Positions 1-8,494 of a DNA stretch of 8,526 nucleotides are shown one piece after another; the stretch's first letter is position 1; each line of letters begins with the position of its first letter. The position numbers and the translations under genes are program-made. The stretch covers positions 1-8,526 of the forward strand of contig JALWJU010000665.1 in assembly GCA_026997055.1 (NCBI GenBank). The letters are read 5' to 3'. The notes beneath the pieces are model-generated. The model did not search any database. It saw only the letters and a program-made list of their open reading frames with translations, and was not told the DNA's origin. This DNA is from Paracoccaceae bacterium. Its GTDB lineage: Bacteria; Pseudomonadota; Alphaproteobacteria; Rhodobacterales; Rhodobacteraceae.

Positions 1-87
1 CCCGCCCCCCTCGGAGCGCTGCAGCAGCACGACTGCGATCAGTGCCACGGCGAAAATCAGCAGGATGGTGAGAATGACGGTTTCCAT
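1..87 (-). CDS. secG: SecG preprotein translocase subunit, N-terminal part (cut by window edge)
   Basis: SecG is the small accessory subunit of the SecYEG channel in the inner membrane and assists SecA-driven export. Only the first 29 codons are present, starting with ATG at 87 on the minus strand and running off the left edge. The visible protein begins METVILTILL and continues as one hydrophobic helix to about residue 22. It ends in the family's LLQRSEGGG signature just after the first helix, where the conserved glycine-rich cytoplasmic loop begins. The second helix and the C-terminus lie outside. The start was chosen because the helix begins directly after it, as in known alphaproteobacterial SecG proteins. 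The short length limits proof, but the LLQRSEGGG motif is quite specific. Confidence 0.88.
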   Translation of the reverse strand, partial: METVILTILLIFAVALIAVVLLQRSEGGG

Positions 88-121
88 GGCTGCGGCCCGA
101 ATTTGTTGACCGCTCGTATCT

Positions 122-136
122 ATGCGCTGATCGCAT
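122..136. repeat. Small inverted repeat upstream of secG
   Basis: ATGCG and CGCAT arms of 5 bp enclose the 5-base loop CTGAT. It lies 35 bases before the secG start, close to a weak TTGCAG / TAGATA promoter-like pair on the minus strand. It may be chance; no T-run follows, so it is not a clear terminator. Confidence 0.2.
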
Positions 137-205
137 CACCTGCAAGCCCTTTTGAGCGGGCGGGGCAACCGTCGGCAAGACCCAGGGTCCCGGAAAATGC
201 AGTTG

Positions 206-604
206 CTAATCGTCGTCCCGGTCGTCCACGTCCAGCTGCCCCGACAGCGCACGGCGCACGATCGACCAGCTCAGTCCGATTCCCAGCACTACCGAGAGTG
301 CAAATACTCCGAGCCACATGTTCACATCGCTGTTTTCCAGCGTCAGCAGCCCCTGATCTATCAGCACCCAGATCAGCGAGGCGACCAGCGCCGCTACCAG
401 GACGATGCCGAACAGGCCGATCGAATGCAGGGTGGCGCGGATATAGATGACGTAGCAGATCAGCAAGATCAGAGCGAGGAAAACCGTGATCGGCGTCTCG
501 GTCGCGTAATTGTCCATCGCCCAGCGGACGAAATTCCACCTGGTCGGATTGAAAGTCGCCGCCACCAGGAAGAAGGCGAACAACCAGCGCAGGAAAATGC
601 CCAT
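206..604 (-). CDS. Small integral membrane protein, DUF6524 family
   Basis: This 132-residue protein has no known function. Four hydrophobic segments are visible, at about residues 3-19, 38-56, 62-83 and 95-115. A Trp-rich stretch (TRWNFVRWAM, 21-30) follows the first helix, and the tail is strongly acidic (DVDDRDDD, 125-132). The pattern matches my memory of the DUF6524 family of Rhodobacterales; that name is recognition, not a search result. The start at 604 is preceded by GGGG at 613-616 with 8 bases spacing, and the protein opens directly into the first helix. The frame stays open far upstream across purA, but that is antisense noise in GC-rich DNA. The gene is divergent from purA and lies upstream of secG in the same direction, separated from it by 118 bases. 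Confidence 0.8.
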   Translation of the reverse strand: MGIFLRWLFAFFLVAATFNPTRWNFVRWAMDNYATETPITVFLALILLICYVIYIRATLHSIGLFGIVLVAALVASLIWVLIDQGLLTLENSDVNMWLGVFALSVVLGIGLSWSIVRRALSGQLDVDDRDDD

Positions 605-636
605 GACCAATACCCCTTTTGCCCGGGAATGTATCA

Positions 637-662
637 CCGGGGCAGGCTCTGTCCAGCCCCGG
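637..662. repeat. GC-rich inverted repeat in the DUF6524-purA divergent region
   Basis: Arms CCGGGGC (637-643) and GCCCCGG (656-662) pair perfectly over 7 bp. After an A-A mismatch, GG/CC adds two more pairs around the 6-base loop CTCTGT. No T-tract follows on either strand, so it does not look like an intrinsic terminator. It sits 105 bases before the purA start and 33 bases before the DUF6524 start, so it could be an operator or a leader hairpin. No clear promoter could be placed in the gap. Confidence 0.5.
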
Positions 663-755
663 CCGTGGCGGAAGCGCCCTCGGAGACGATTGCGGCGAAT
701 TTGCTGTTTCCCGGGAGCGCCGTGGCGGCTATACCGGCGCGGGGCATGCCGGACC

Positions 756-762
756 GGGAGGG
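756..762 (+). promoter_or_regulatory. Ribosome binding site of purA
   Basis: GGGAGGG stands 4 bases before the ATG at 767. This strong Shine-Dalgarno sequence fixes the purA start despite the open frame extending far upstream. Confidence 0.8.
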
Positions 763-766
763 AAAC

Positions 767-2059
<1,293 letters not shown>

Positions 2060-2064
2060 CCGGC

Positions 2065-2328
2065 ATGGCACTCTCCTACAAGACCCGCAAGCGCCTCTCG
2101 ATCCTGCTGCTGCTGGTATGGCTGCCGGCCTATATCGTGGCGGCGGTGAAGCTGGTCTCGCTCATCGACCGCCCGCCGATCCTGCTGGAGCTGGCACTCT
2201 ATATCGGCCTCGGCATCCTCTGGGCGCTGCCGTTCCGGCGCATCTTTCTCGGCGTCGGCCAGCCGGATCCGGAGGCCGGGCCGGACAGCTACCCGCAGGA
2301 CCCCGAACAGGACCCGCATGAAAGGTGA
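2065..2328 (+). CDS. DUF2842 family small membrane protein
   Basis: This 87-residue protein of unknown function has a basic start (MALSYKTRKR) and two hydrophobic helices at about 11-34 and 38-56. The motif ILWALPFRRIFLGVGQPDP follows, then a Pro/Asp-rich hydrophilic tail. The basic N-terminus suggests that both ends face the cytoplasm. The sequence fits DUF2842, an alphaproteobacterial family often beside purA; this is recognised from memory. The ATG lies 5 bases after the purA stop, and the AGGA at 2052-2055 inside the last purA codons can serve as ribosome binding site. Translation is therefore probably coupled to purA. A terminator hairpin follows directly. Confidence 0.88.
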   Translation: MALSYKTRKRLSILLLLVWLPAYIVAAVKLVSLIDRPPILLELALYIGLGILWALPFRRIFLGVGQPDPEAGPDSYPQDPEQDPHER

Positions 2329-2330
2329 AG

Positions 2331-2360
2331 GGCGGGCCCGACCAGTGCCCGCCGTGTTTT
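2331..2360 (+). terminator. Intrinsic terminator of the purA-DUF2842 unit
   Basis: GGCGGGC (2331-2337) and GCCCGCC (2347-2353) form a perfect 7-bp GC stem with a 9-base loop, followed by GTGTTTT. It lies 3 bases after the DUF2842 stop, between convergent genes. On the other strand the hairpin is followed by CTTCACCTTTC, so it may also slow transcription from the 704-residue gene. Confidence 0.7.
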
Positions 2361-2383
2361 CGTCTTCGGTGCGTTTCGGCTGA

Positions 2384-4498
2384 TCAGGCGCTGGCGCGGG
2401 CCTGGCCAGGGCGGAAGCGGGTGCTTTCGGAGACCGTGTAGCGGCCGCGCTGGATCTTCCTGATCACGCCTTCGCGGATCAGCTTGCCAAAGGCGCGCAG
2501 CCCCTCTTCGCGGGTCAGGGCGGCGCCCTGGTCGCATTTGAGCACCAGCCCCATGATCTGCGGACGCGAGAAAGTCTCCTGCCCGATCACGAAAATGCGG
2601 AAAGCGGCTGCGGCTTCGAGCATTTCTTCGGGGCTGGAGGCGCCCTGCTTCTCCAGGAAGGCCGAGAATTCCTGCACAGGGCCGCGTTTGCCCGCTTCGC
2701 CGGCCTGCGGAGCGTCGGCCTTGACCTGGGGTTGCACCCGGCGCGGGCGTACCGGCTCTCCTCGGCTGACCGGCGTCGGACGGGCTTCCTCGGGCTTGTC
2801 GGTGTCGATGCGCTGCTCGGAGACGAGAACCAGGGGAGCCATGCGCCGGGCGGTTCTCTGGCCTGTGGCGGCGGGGCGACGCGGCTGCACGGCCCGGCCC
2901 AGATCCTCGCGATACGGATCGGCGGCTTCCGGCCCGGCTTCTTCGGCCTTCGTCCCGCCGCGCCGCTCGGCCCGCTTGGCCTGTACTGCTGCGCGCAGAT
3001 GGGCAATCGAGGCACGCCGCCGGCTGGCTTCGTCGCTCATCAGCTTGGCGTCGGTTTCGGCCAGGATGCGGTCGATCGCATCCGCCCCGGCGATATCTCC
3101 GTCATCGAATGCGGTGCGGGGCTGGGGGCGGCGGGGCGCTGTCTCTTCCTCTTCGCCCTGCTTTATCTCGTCTGCTTCACCTGCCTTTTCGCCCGCCGCA
3201 TCTTCGCCCGCCGCATCCTGGGCACGCATCCGGGCCGCCTCGCGCTCGACCTCGGCAAGCTCGGCCATCAGCGCGGCTTCGTCCTCCGGGGAAAGGCTGC
3301 TTTCCACCTGCGGAGCGGGCCGGGCAGGCTCGTCCGGGTCGGCGCTGGCAGCCGGCGCCGGTGATTCCGGCGGCGTCTTGTCCTGCCCTGCTGCATCTCC
3401 CGCTTCTTCTGCGGGTGCCTGCCGTGCCTTGCGCACCTTGATCACGCGGGCGATGGCCACGGGTCTGGGCGGCTCCTGGGCGGTGTCGTTTTCATCTTCC
3501 GTGTCGTCGGCAAAGGCGTTCCGGCCGAGAAAATCGCCGTCTTCCACCTCGCCGTCGCCGTCTTCCGTCAAGGCCTTCTCGGCGAGGGGGGCGGTGGGCT
3601 CTTCGGGCTCTTCGGGCTCTTCCGGCTGCCTGGCCGCTTCGGCGATTTGCTCGAGCAGATCCTCCTCCGCATCCTCTCCGGAAGAGGCGGTGCCTGGCAT
3701 GGCCATCCCCGGATCCGCGCGCAATTCTTCGTGCAGTTCCTCGTCCACCATTCCGGCTTCGGCGGGTGGCTTTCTGCGGATATCCGCGTAGAAATCCGCG
3801 CTTCGGGCCGGGTCGATCGCGTCATTTTCGCCGGCGATGTCTTCCGCATCGTCCCCGCCGCTTTCCACGACGGCGCGGATGCGCATCAGCTTGGCGGCGA
3901 TGGAAGCATCGCTGAGGTCTGCCTCGGTGGCGGCGGGCTGTTCCGGCGCGGAAGGCCGCTTTCGCGTCTGCGGTGCATCGGTGCTGGTTCCTGCCTCGGG
4001 ATTTTCGGCGGGCAGGGCCGCTTCTGCCCGGTTCTGCCTGCGGTCTTTCCTTGCCTGTCTGGCCCGGCGCCGGGCCTTGCGCTCTGCCTTGGTGAGGGGA
4101 GCTTCCTCTTCCGTCCTTTCCGGCTGTGCGGTCTCGGCGGCGGTTTCTTGCGCCTCTTCGGTCAATTCCGGTGCGGCTTGTACTGCTTCAGCTGCATCTT
4201 CTCGGTCCTGCACATCTTCATCGGCTTCATCGGCGGGCAGGTCATCGGCCTGTCGCAGGATCAGACCGCTCTCTTCGATACGCGCCTCCACCGGGCGACG
4301 CAGTTCGCGCTCGGCGATCCGGTGCAGCATCTCGGCATCGGGCTGGGGGGGCTCGGCGCCGAAATAGCGGTCATCGGCGGCCAGGTCGCGGAAATATTCC
4401 GCAATGGAGCGCATGGTGGAAAACGGGTCGTCAAAACCCTCGAGGGTACACGAAAACGTGCCGTAGGATACCGTAAGGATTTTATTCGCACTCACCAT
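2384..4498 (-). CDS. Large acidic low-complexity protein of unknown function, conserved ends
   Basis: This 704-residue protein has no function I can assign. The N-terminus (about 1-82: KILTVSYGTFSCTLEGFDD, then IAEYFRDLAADDRYFGAEPP) looks folded and resembles conserved Rhodobacterales hypothetical proteins I recall, some loosely labelled 'CheA'. No histidine-kinase or phosphotransfer motif is visible. Residues 83-605 are Ala/Glu/Asp/Pro/Arg-rich and probably disordered, with a basic patch at 137-157. Helical islands lie near 195-245 and 465-513, and short peptide repeats occur (DAAGE twice, EEP three times). The C-terminus (about 606-696) looks folded and perhaps winged-helix-like: AAAFRIFVIGQETFSRPQIM, then FGKLIREGVIRKIQRGRYTV. 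No signal peptide or membrane helix is seen, so it is probably cytoplasmic. The ATG at 4498 has GGGGGAG only 14 bases upstream, a loose spacing. It is divergent from thiN. Confidence 0.85.
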   Translation of the reverse strand: MVSANKILTVSYGTFSCTLEGFDDPFSTMRSIAEYFRDLAADDRYFGAEPPQPDAEMLHRIAERELRRPVEARIEESGLILRQADDLPADEADEDVQDREDAAEAVQAAPELTEEAQETAAETAQPERTEEEAPLTKAERKARRRARQARKDRRQNRAEAALPAENPEAGTSTDAPQTRKRPSAPEQPAATEADLSDASIAAKLMRIRAVVESGGDDAEDIAGENDAIDPARSADFYADIRRKPPAEAGMVDEELHEELRADPGMAMPGTASSGEDAEEDLLEQIAEAARQPEEPEEPEEPTAPLAEKALTEDGDGEVEDGDFLGRNAFADDTEDENDTAQEPPRPVAIARVIKVRKARQAPAEEAGDAAGQDKTPPESPAPAASADPDEPARPAPQVESSLSPEDEAALMAELAEVEREAARMRAQDAAGEDAAGEKAGEADEIKQGEEEETAPRRPQPRTAFDDGDIAGADAIDRILAETDAKLMSDEASRRRASIAHLRAAVQAKRAERRGGTKAEEAGPEAADPYREDLGRAVQPRRPAATGQRTARRMAPLVLVSEQRIDTDKPEEARPTPVSRGEPVRPRRVQPQVKADAPQAGEAGKRGPVQEFSAFLEKQGASSPEEMLEAAAAFRIFVIGQETFSRPQIMGLVLKCDQGAALTREEGLRAFGKLIREGVIRKIQRGRYTVSESTRFRPGQARASA
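3188..3217. repeat. Perfect 15-bp tandem repeat (2 copies) inside the 704-residue gene
   Basis: TTCGCCCGCCGCATC occurs twice end to end (3188-3202 and 3203-3217). It is in frame and encodes the doubled peptide DAAGE in the disordered middle of the protein. This suggests recent slippage or duplication that keeps the frame. Confidence 0.8.
3599..3625. repeat. 9-bp tandem repeat (3 copies) inside the 704-residue gene
   Basis: CTCTTCGGG occurs at 3599-3607 and 3608-3616, and as CTCTTCCGG at 3617-3625. In frame on the minus strand it encodes the PEE/EEP run at residues 292-300. The copy number could vary between strains without breaking the frame. Confidence 0.75.
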
Positions 4499-4530
4499 TT
4501 TCCGCTCGCTTTCTCCCCCGATCCAGCAAG

Positions 4531-4559
4531 GATGTATTTACCAAGAAACCAGTCGGCAA
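4531..4559 (-). promoter_or_regulatory. Candidate promoter of the 704-residue gene
   Basis: Read on the minus strand, TTGCCG (4554-4559) is followed after 17 bases by TACATC (4531-4536). These match the -35 and -10 consensus at 4 and 3 of 6 positions. The placement would give a leader of about 25-30 bases. The match is weak. Confidence 0.25.
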
Positions 4560-4571
4560 ATTGCACGATTT

Positions 4572-4597
4572 CGCGATAAATAGGGTATTTTTTCGCG
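4572..4597. repeat. Imperfect palindrome between the 704-residue gene and thiN
   Basis: CGCGATAAATA (4572-4582) and TATTTTTTCGCG (4586-4597) are inverted copies apart from one small mismatch or insertion, with a GGG centre. It lies in the AT-rich divergent region, 73 bases before the 704-residue gene and 42 before thiN. An operator shared by both genes is a reasonable inference; the binding protein is unknown. Confidence 0.4.
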
Positions 4598-4626
4598 GCA
4601 GGAATGTGGCCGGTTTCCAAATACGA

Positions 4627-4632
4627 TACAAT
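4627..4632 (+). promoter_or_regulatory. Candidate -10 element of thiN
   Basis: TACAAT matches the -10 consensus at 5 of 6 positions. It would place transcription start at about 4639-4640, right at the preferred thiN ATG, which has no good Shine-Dalgarno. No convincing -35 was found at the right spacing. Confidence 0.3.
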
Positions 4633-4639
4633 GGATAGC

Positions 4640-5341
4640 ATGACAGAGCCAGAATTCCAATTCAGCGACAAGGTGACCGTGATCGGCGGCGGTGACTGTA
4701 GTCGGGCAACCCTTGAAGAAGCGTTAAGTCGCGCACCAAGGCTCATCGCCGCCGATGGCGGGGCCGCGCGCGCGCTGGGCTGGGGGCTGCGCCCGGAGCT
4801 GGTCATCGGCGACATGGATTCGCTCACCCCCGACCTCGCCGCGACTTTCCCGCCCGAGCGCATATGCCGGATCGCCGAGCAGGACAGTACCGATTTTGCC
4901 AAGGTGCTGCGCGTGATCTCGGCGCCGCTGATTCTCGCCGTGGGTTTCCTCGGCAGGCGCCTGGATCACACCCTGGCGGCACTCAACGCGCTGGTGCGCC
5001 ACGAAGGTTCGCCGGTGCTGCTGCTGGGCGAGCACGATCTGTGCCTGCATGTGCCGGGGCAGATCGGTCTCGACCTGCCTGCAGGCAGTCGTCTGTCGCT
5101 GTTTGCGCTGGCCCCGGTCCGGGCGCAGGGCACCGGGCTGGTCTGGCCGCTGGAGGGGCTCGGGATGCACCCGGGCGGGCAGATTGGCACCTCCAACGAA
5201 GTGGACGAAAGCGGGCAGGTCAGGCTGGCCTTCGACATGCCCGGTACGCTGCTGATGCTGGAGCCCGCGGCGCTGGGGGCGGTGCTGGCGGCCCTTGCCA
5301 ACGGGTCCTTTCGGCTTCCTCCGAGGGCCCGTATCTTCTGA
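4640..5341 (+). CDS. thiN: Thiamine diphosphokinase
   Basis: This enzyme transfers diphosphate from ATP to thiamine, giving thiamine diphosphate for pyruvate dehydrogenase, transketolase and related enzymes. It serves salvage of free thiamine. The 233 residues match the bacterial family. Visible motifs are AADGGAARAL (37-46), VIGDMDSL (55-62, metal-binding acidic residues), QDSTDFAKVL (81-90), GRRLDHTLAALNAL (105-118) and the C-terminal substrate segment TSNEVDESGQVRLAF (184-198). ATG codons at 4604, 4631 and 4640 are all in frame. I prefer 4640 because the protein then starts just before the first strand (KVTVIGGGD), but 4631 is nearly as good. The symbol follows Bacillus ThiN. It is divergent from the 704-residue gene and convergent with the synthase downstream. 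Confidence 0.93.
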   Translation: MTEPEFQFSDKVTVIGGGDCSRATLEEALSRAPRLIAADGGAARALGWGLRPELVIGDMDSLTPDLAATFPPERICRIAEQDSTDFAKVLRVISAPLILAVGFLGRRLDHTLAALNALVRHEGSPVLLLGEHDLCLHVPGQIGLDLPAGSRLSLFALAPVRAQGTGLVWPLEGLGMHPGGQIGTSNEVDESGQVRLAFDMPGTLLMLEPAALGAVLAALANGSFRLPPRARIF

Positions 5342-5377
5342 GGTCATGCCGGGATATTCATGTGGCGCGAAAGGCCG

Positions 5378-5393
5378 TTTCCGGTTTCGGAAA
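5378..5393. terminator. Weak hairpin between convergent thiN and the KAS III gene
   Basis: TTTCCG and CGGAAA form a 6-bp stem with loop GTTT, 36 bases after the thiN stop, in the 122-base convergent gap (5342-5463). No T-run follows on either strand, so terminator function is doubtful. Nothing else was recognised in that gap. Confidence 0.25.
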
Positions 5394-5463
5394 AGGGCGG
5401 CGGCAGACATCGCCACGCGGAGAGCCAGCCCCCGGCCGCTCGGATTGCGTCAGGATTCCGAAA

Positions 5464-6585
<1,122 letters not shown>

Positions 6586-6591
6586 GCTGCG

Positions 6592-6597
6592 CTCCTG
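6592..6597 (-). promoter_or_regulatory. Ribosome binding site of the KAS III gene
   Basis: CAGGAG on the minus strand lies 6 bases before the ATG at 6585 and decides between it and the in-frame ATG at 6615. Confidence 0.75.
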
Positions 6598-6646
6598 AAG
6601 CTTTGCCTCACTCAAGCAGGATTGGGGCGAAATGGCAAGGGAAGCG

Positions 6647-6663
6647 ATATGTCGGCATATGTC
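6647..6663. repeat. Short repeat/palindrome between rluA and the KAS III gene
   Basis: ATATGTC occurs at 6647-6653 and again at 6657-6663, and ATATG/CATAT (6647-6651, 6656-6660) also pair as an inverted repeat with a 4-base loop. It overlaps the rluA stop and lies about 62 bases before the KAS III start. It could be a regulator site or chance. Confidence 0.25.
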
Positions 6664-7309
6664 AGAAAGGGCATTTTGCCTTGAAAGTCAGTCCCTTGCC
6701 GCCATCCGGGTGGCGCAGGCGCAGGCTTTCGGCATGCAGCATCAGCCGCGGGGCGTCGCGCGCCGGGCCCTCGGCATAGAAGGGGTCGCCGAGGATCGGG
6801 TGGCCGATCTCCTTCATGTGTACCCGTAACTGGTGGGAGCGCCCGGTCTGCGGCATCAGGCGCAGGCGGCTGGCATTCTCTTCGTGGCGGATCAGCTTCC
6901 AGTCGGTCACCGCCGCGCGGCCGTTCTCGAAGTCCACGCGCTGGCGCGGGCGGTTAGGCCAATCCACCGCCAGCGGCAGGTCCACGCGGCCCTCGCGCTC
7001 GGAAACCCTTCCGTAAACCCTTGCGACATAGATCTTTTTCACCTGCCGCTTTTCGAATTGCAGCCCCAGGTGGCGCTGTGCGTGTGGGCTGAGGGCAAAG
7101 ACCATGATGCCGGAAGTGTCACGGTCGAGCCGGTGCACCAGCAGCGCTTCCGGGAAGGCCGCCTGCACCCGCGCAAGCAGGCAATCGGCCAGATGCGCCC
7201 CCTTGCCGGGGATCGAGAGCAGACCGGAGGGCTTGCTCACCAGCAGCAACTCATGGTCGTGGTGCAGCACTTCCAGCGGGGTGTCGGGCGGGGCATAGCT
7301 ATTGTCCAT
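6662..7309 (-). CDS. rluA: RluA-type pseudouridine synthase (23S rRNA U746 / tRNA U32)
   Basis: RluA converts uridine to pseudouridine; the E. coli enzyme acts on 23S rRNA position 746 and on tRNA position 32. The 215 residues match E. coli RluA (219). The catalytic motif HRLDRDTSG (59-67) carries Asp62. Other shared blocks are NKPSGLLS-like SKPSGLLSIPG (25-35), the RluA-specific DWPNRPRQRV, QTGRSHQLRVHMKEIGHPILGDPFY and APRLMLHAE. These features, with no S4 domain and the short length, point to RluA proper rather than RluC or RluD. The exact target in this organism is inferred. The ATG at 7309 has only a weak GGCGG-type ribosome site. The gene starts 57 bases after the transporter stop, so readthrough from that gene is possible. 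Confidence 0.93.
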   Translation of the reverse strand: MDNSYAPPDTPLEVLHHDHELLLVSKPSGLLSIPGKGAHLADCLLARVQAAFPEALLVHRLDRDTSGIMVFALSPHAQRHLGLQFEKRQVKKIYVARVYGRVSEREGRVDLPLAVDWPNRPRQRVDFENGRAAVTDWKLIRHEENASRLRLMPQTGRSHQLRVHMKEIGHPILGDPFYAEGPARDAPRLMLHAESLRLRHPDGGKGLTFKAKCPF

Positions 7310-7366
7310 GCCGCCGCCATAACCGGCTCGCGCGTGGGGGAAAAGGCGAAAATGCCCCGGCCGCGC

Positions 7367-8458
7367 TCAGGCAAAGCGCTCCATCAGCTTCATGCCGAGA
7401 AAGCCGCCGAGAATGATCGAGGCCAGCGTCAGCCCCGAGCCAAGCGCCAGGGTGGACCAGCCGGTGAGCCCCTGTCCCACCGTGCAGCCCAGCGCCAGCA
7501 CCCCGCCGAAGCCCATCAGCACCGCGCCGATCAGATTGCGTGCCGTGTCCGCGGTGCCGTTGAACCCTGCCAGCGCGAATTTCTTCTGGCTGAGCGCGCT
7601 GAGAAAGGCTCCGAGGATGGTGCCGCCCACCGTGGCCACGCCGAAGCTCGCCGCGCCGAAGGCGGTGAAGCGCATCAGATAGTCGATGCTCTCGCCGGCA
7701 GGGCGGGCGAAGGTGAGCGAGATCAGGGTCGGGTTGTCGGCGAATTCGTCATAGGCGAGCGCGGTCAGCAGCCAGCCCGCCACCACGCACAGGCCGATGC
7801 CGATCGCCGCGACGAGATGGGCGGGCGAAGTGCGAAAGCCGCGGTCTTTGAGCGCCCAGATGAGGATCCCCCCGGCGACCACGACCAGCGCCACCAGCCC
7901 GGCGGTGTCGGCTTCCATCCCGGTGAGGCCGGCGAGGATCGAGCCCAGCCGCTGATCGGCGATGCCGTAGGCGGAAAGGTCGGTCATCAGCGGCGAGAAC
8001 ACCGCCACGCGAAACGGCCCCAGCAGCCCGCCGATGGTCATGAAGGCGGAAATGCCGATCACGATCAGCACCACTAGCGAGCGCAGATCGCCGCCGCCCA
8101 CACGCACCAGGTTCTTGGACACGCAGCCGCCTCCCAGCACCATGCCGATGCCGAAGACCAGCCCGCCGACGATATTCGATCCCCAGATGAAATTCGCCCC
8201 CGTATACATGGAGAGCGACATGTCGGCCAGGCCCGCGCGCTCGAGCCAGGCCACGCCGAGCATCGCCACCGCGCCCGCCATCAGCCAGGAGCGGAAGCGG
8301 CGAAAATCGCCAAAAGCGTTGATGTCCGAGATCGAACCCATGGTGCAGAAATTGGTCCGCTCGACGATGAAGCCGAACACGATCCCGATCACCAGCCCGC
8401 CCCAGCCGAGATAAAAGGCGGGGTTTTCGAGCATGATTTCCTTCCAGCCTTCCAGCAT
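7367..8458 (-). CDS. YeeE/YedE family transporter, TsuA-like (thiosulfate/sulfur uptake)
   Basis: This is an inner-membrane protein of 363 residues, hydrophobic along most of its length with about nine or ten helices. It carries two copies of the Sulf_transp pattern. Cysteines in family motifs are Cys38 (TNFCTMGSISD), Cys112 (LGGGCVSKNLVRVGGGD) and Cys325 (LALGCTVGQGLTG). In thiosulfate transporter TsuA of this family, three conserved cysteines relay thiosulfate through the membrane. The match in motif placement suggests the same here, but selenium- or other sulfur-compound transport cannot be excluded. Cys224 lies in a helix and is not in a motif. The start at 8458 has a strong GGAGG. TusA-type sulfurtransferase partners are common in this family but none is visible in the window. 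Confidence 0.92.
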   Translation of the reverse strand: MLEGWKEIMLENPAFYLGWGGLVIGIVFGFIVERTNFCTMGSISDINAFGDFRRFRSWLMAGAVAMLGVAWLERAGLADMSLSMYTGANFIWGSNIVGGLVFGIGMVLGGGCVSKNLVRVGGGDLRSLVVLIVIGISAFMTIGGLLGPFRVAVFSPLMTDLSAYGIADQRLGSILAGLTGMEADTAGLVALVVVAGGILIWALKDRGFRTSPAHLVAAIGIGLCVVAGWLLTALAYDEFADNPTLISLTFARPAGESIDYLMRFTAFGAASFGVATVGGTILGAFLSALSQKKFALAGFNGTADTARNLIGAVLMGFGGVLALGCTVGQGLTGWSTLALGSGLTLASIILGGFLGMKLMERFA

Positions 8459-8463
8459 CTGTT

Positions 8464-8468
8464 CCTCC
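8464..8468 (-). promoter_or_regulatory. Ribosome binding site of the YeeE/YedE gene
   Basis: GGAGG on the minus strand lies 5 bases before the ATG at 8458. It favours this start over the in-frame ATG eight codons later, which also has a GGAAGGAAA sequence before it. Confidence 0.8.
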
Positions 8469-8494
8469 CTGTCAGGCCCGGTCCCGCGCCGGGC

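Noticed and set aside
144..163. Possible terminator between DUF6524 and secG
   Set aside because: Only a 4-bp GCCC/GGGC pairing and no downstream T-run on the minus strand; too weak to call.
152..766. In-frame extension of purA far upstream
   Set aside because: The known PurA N-terminus begins at 767 directly after a strong Shine-Dalgarno; the upstream translation is low-quality antisense of the DUF6524 gene.
2484..3791. 435-codon plus-strand open frame opposite the 704-residue gene
   Set aside because: Ser/Ala/Arg-rich translation typical of the antisense of Glu/Ala/Pro codons in GC-rich DNA; no motif, and it lies wholly inside a convincing gene. The 310-codon frame at 3647-4579 is rejected for the same reason.
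2384..4498. Chemotaxis kinase CheA identity for the 704-residue protein
   Set aside because: No HPt histidine motif, ATPase N/G boxes or CheW-like domain is seen; the label seems to be a spread annotation error.
4499..4639. TPP riboswitch upstream of thiN
   Set aside because: No CUGAGA-type core or the two-arm helical layout is visible in the 141 bases.
6833..8077. 414-codon plus-strand open frame opposite rluA and the transporter
   Set aside because: His/Gln/Arg-rich with no recognisable domain; it crosses two well-supported minus-strand genes and their gap.
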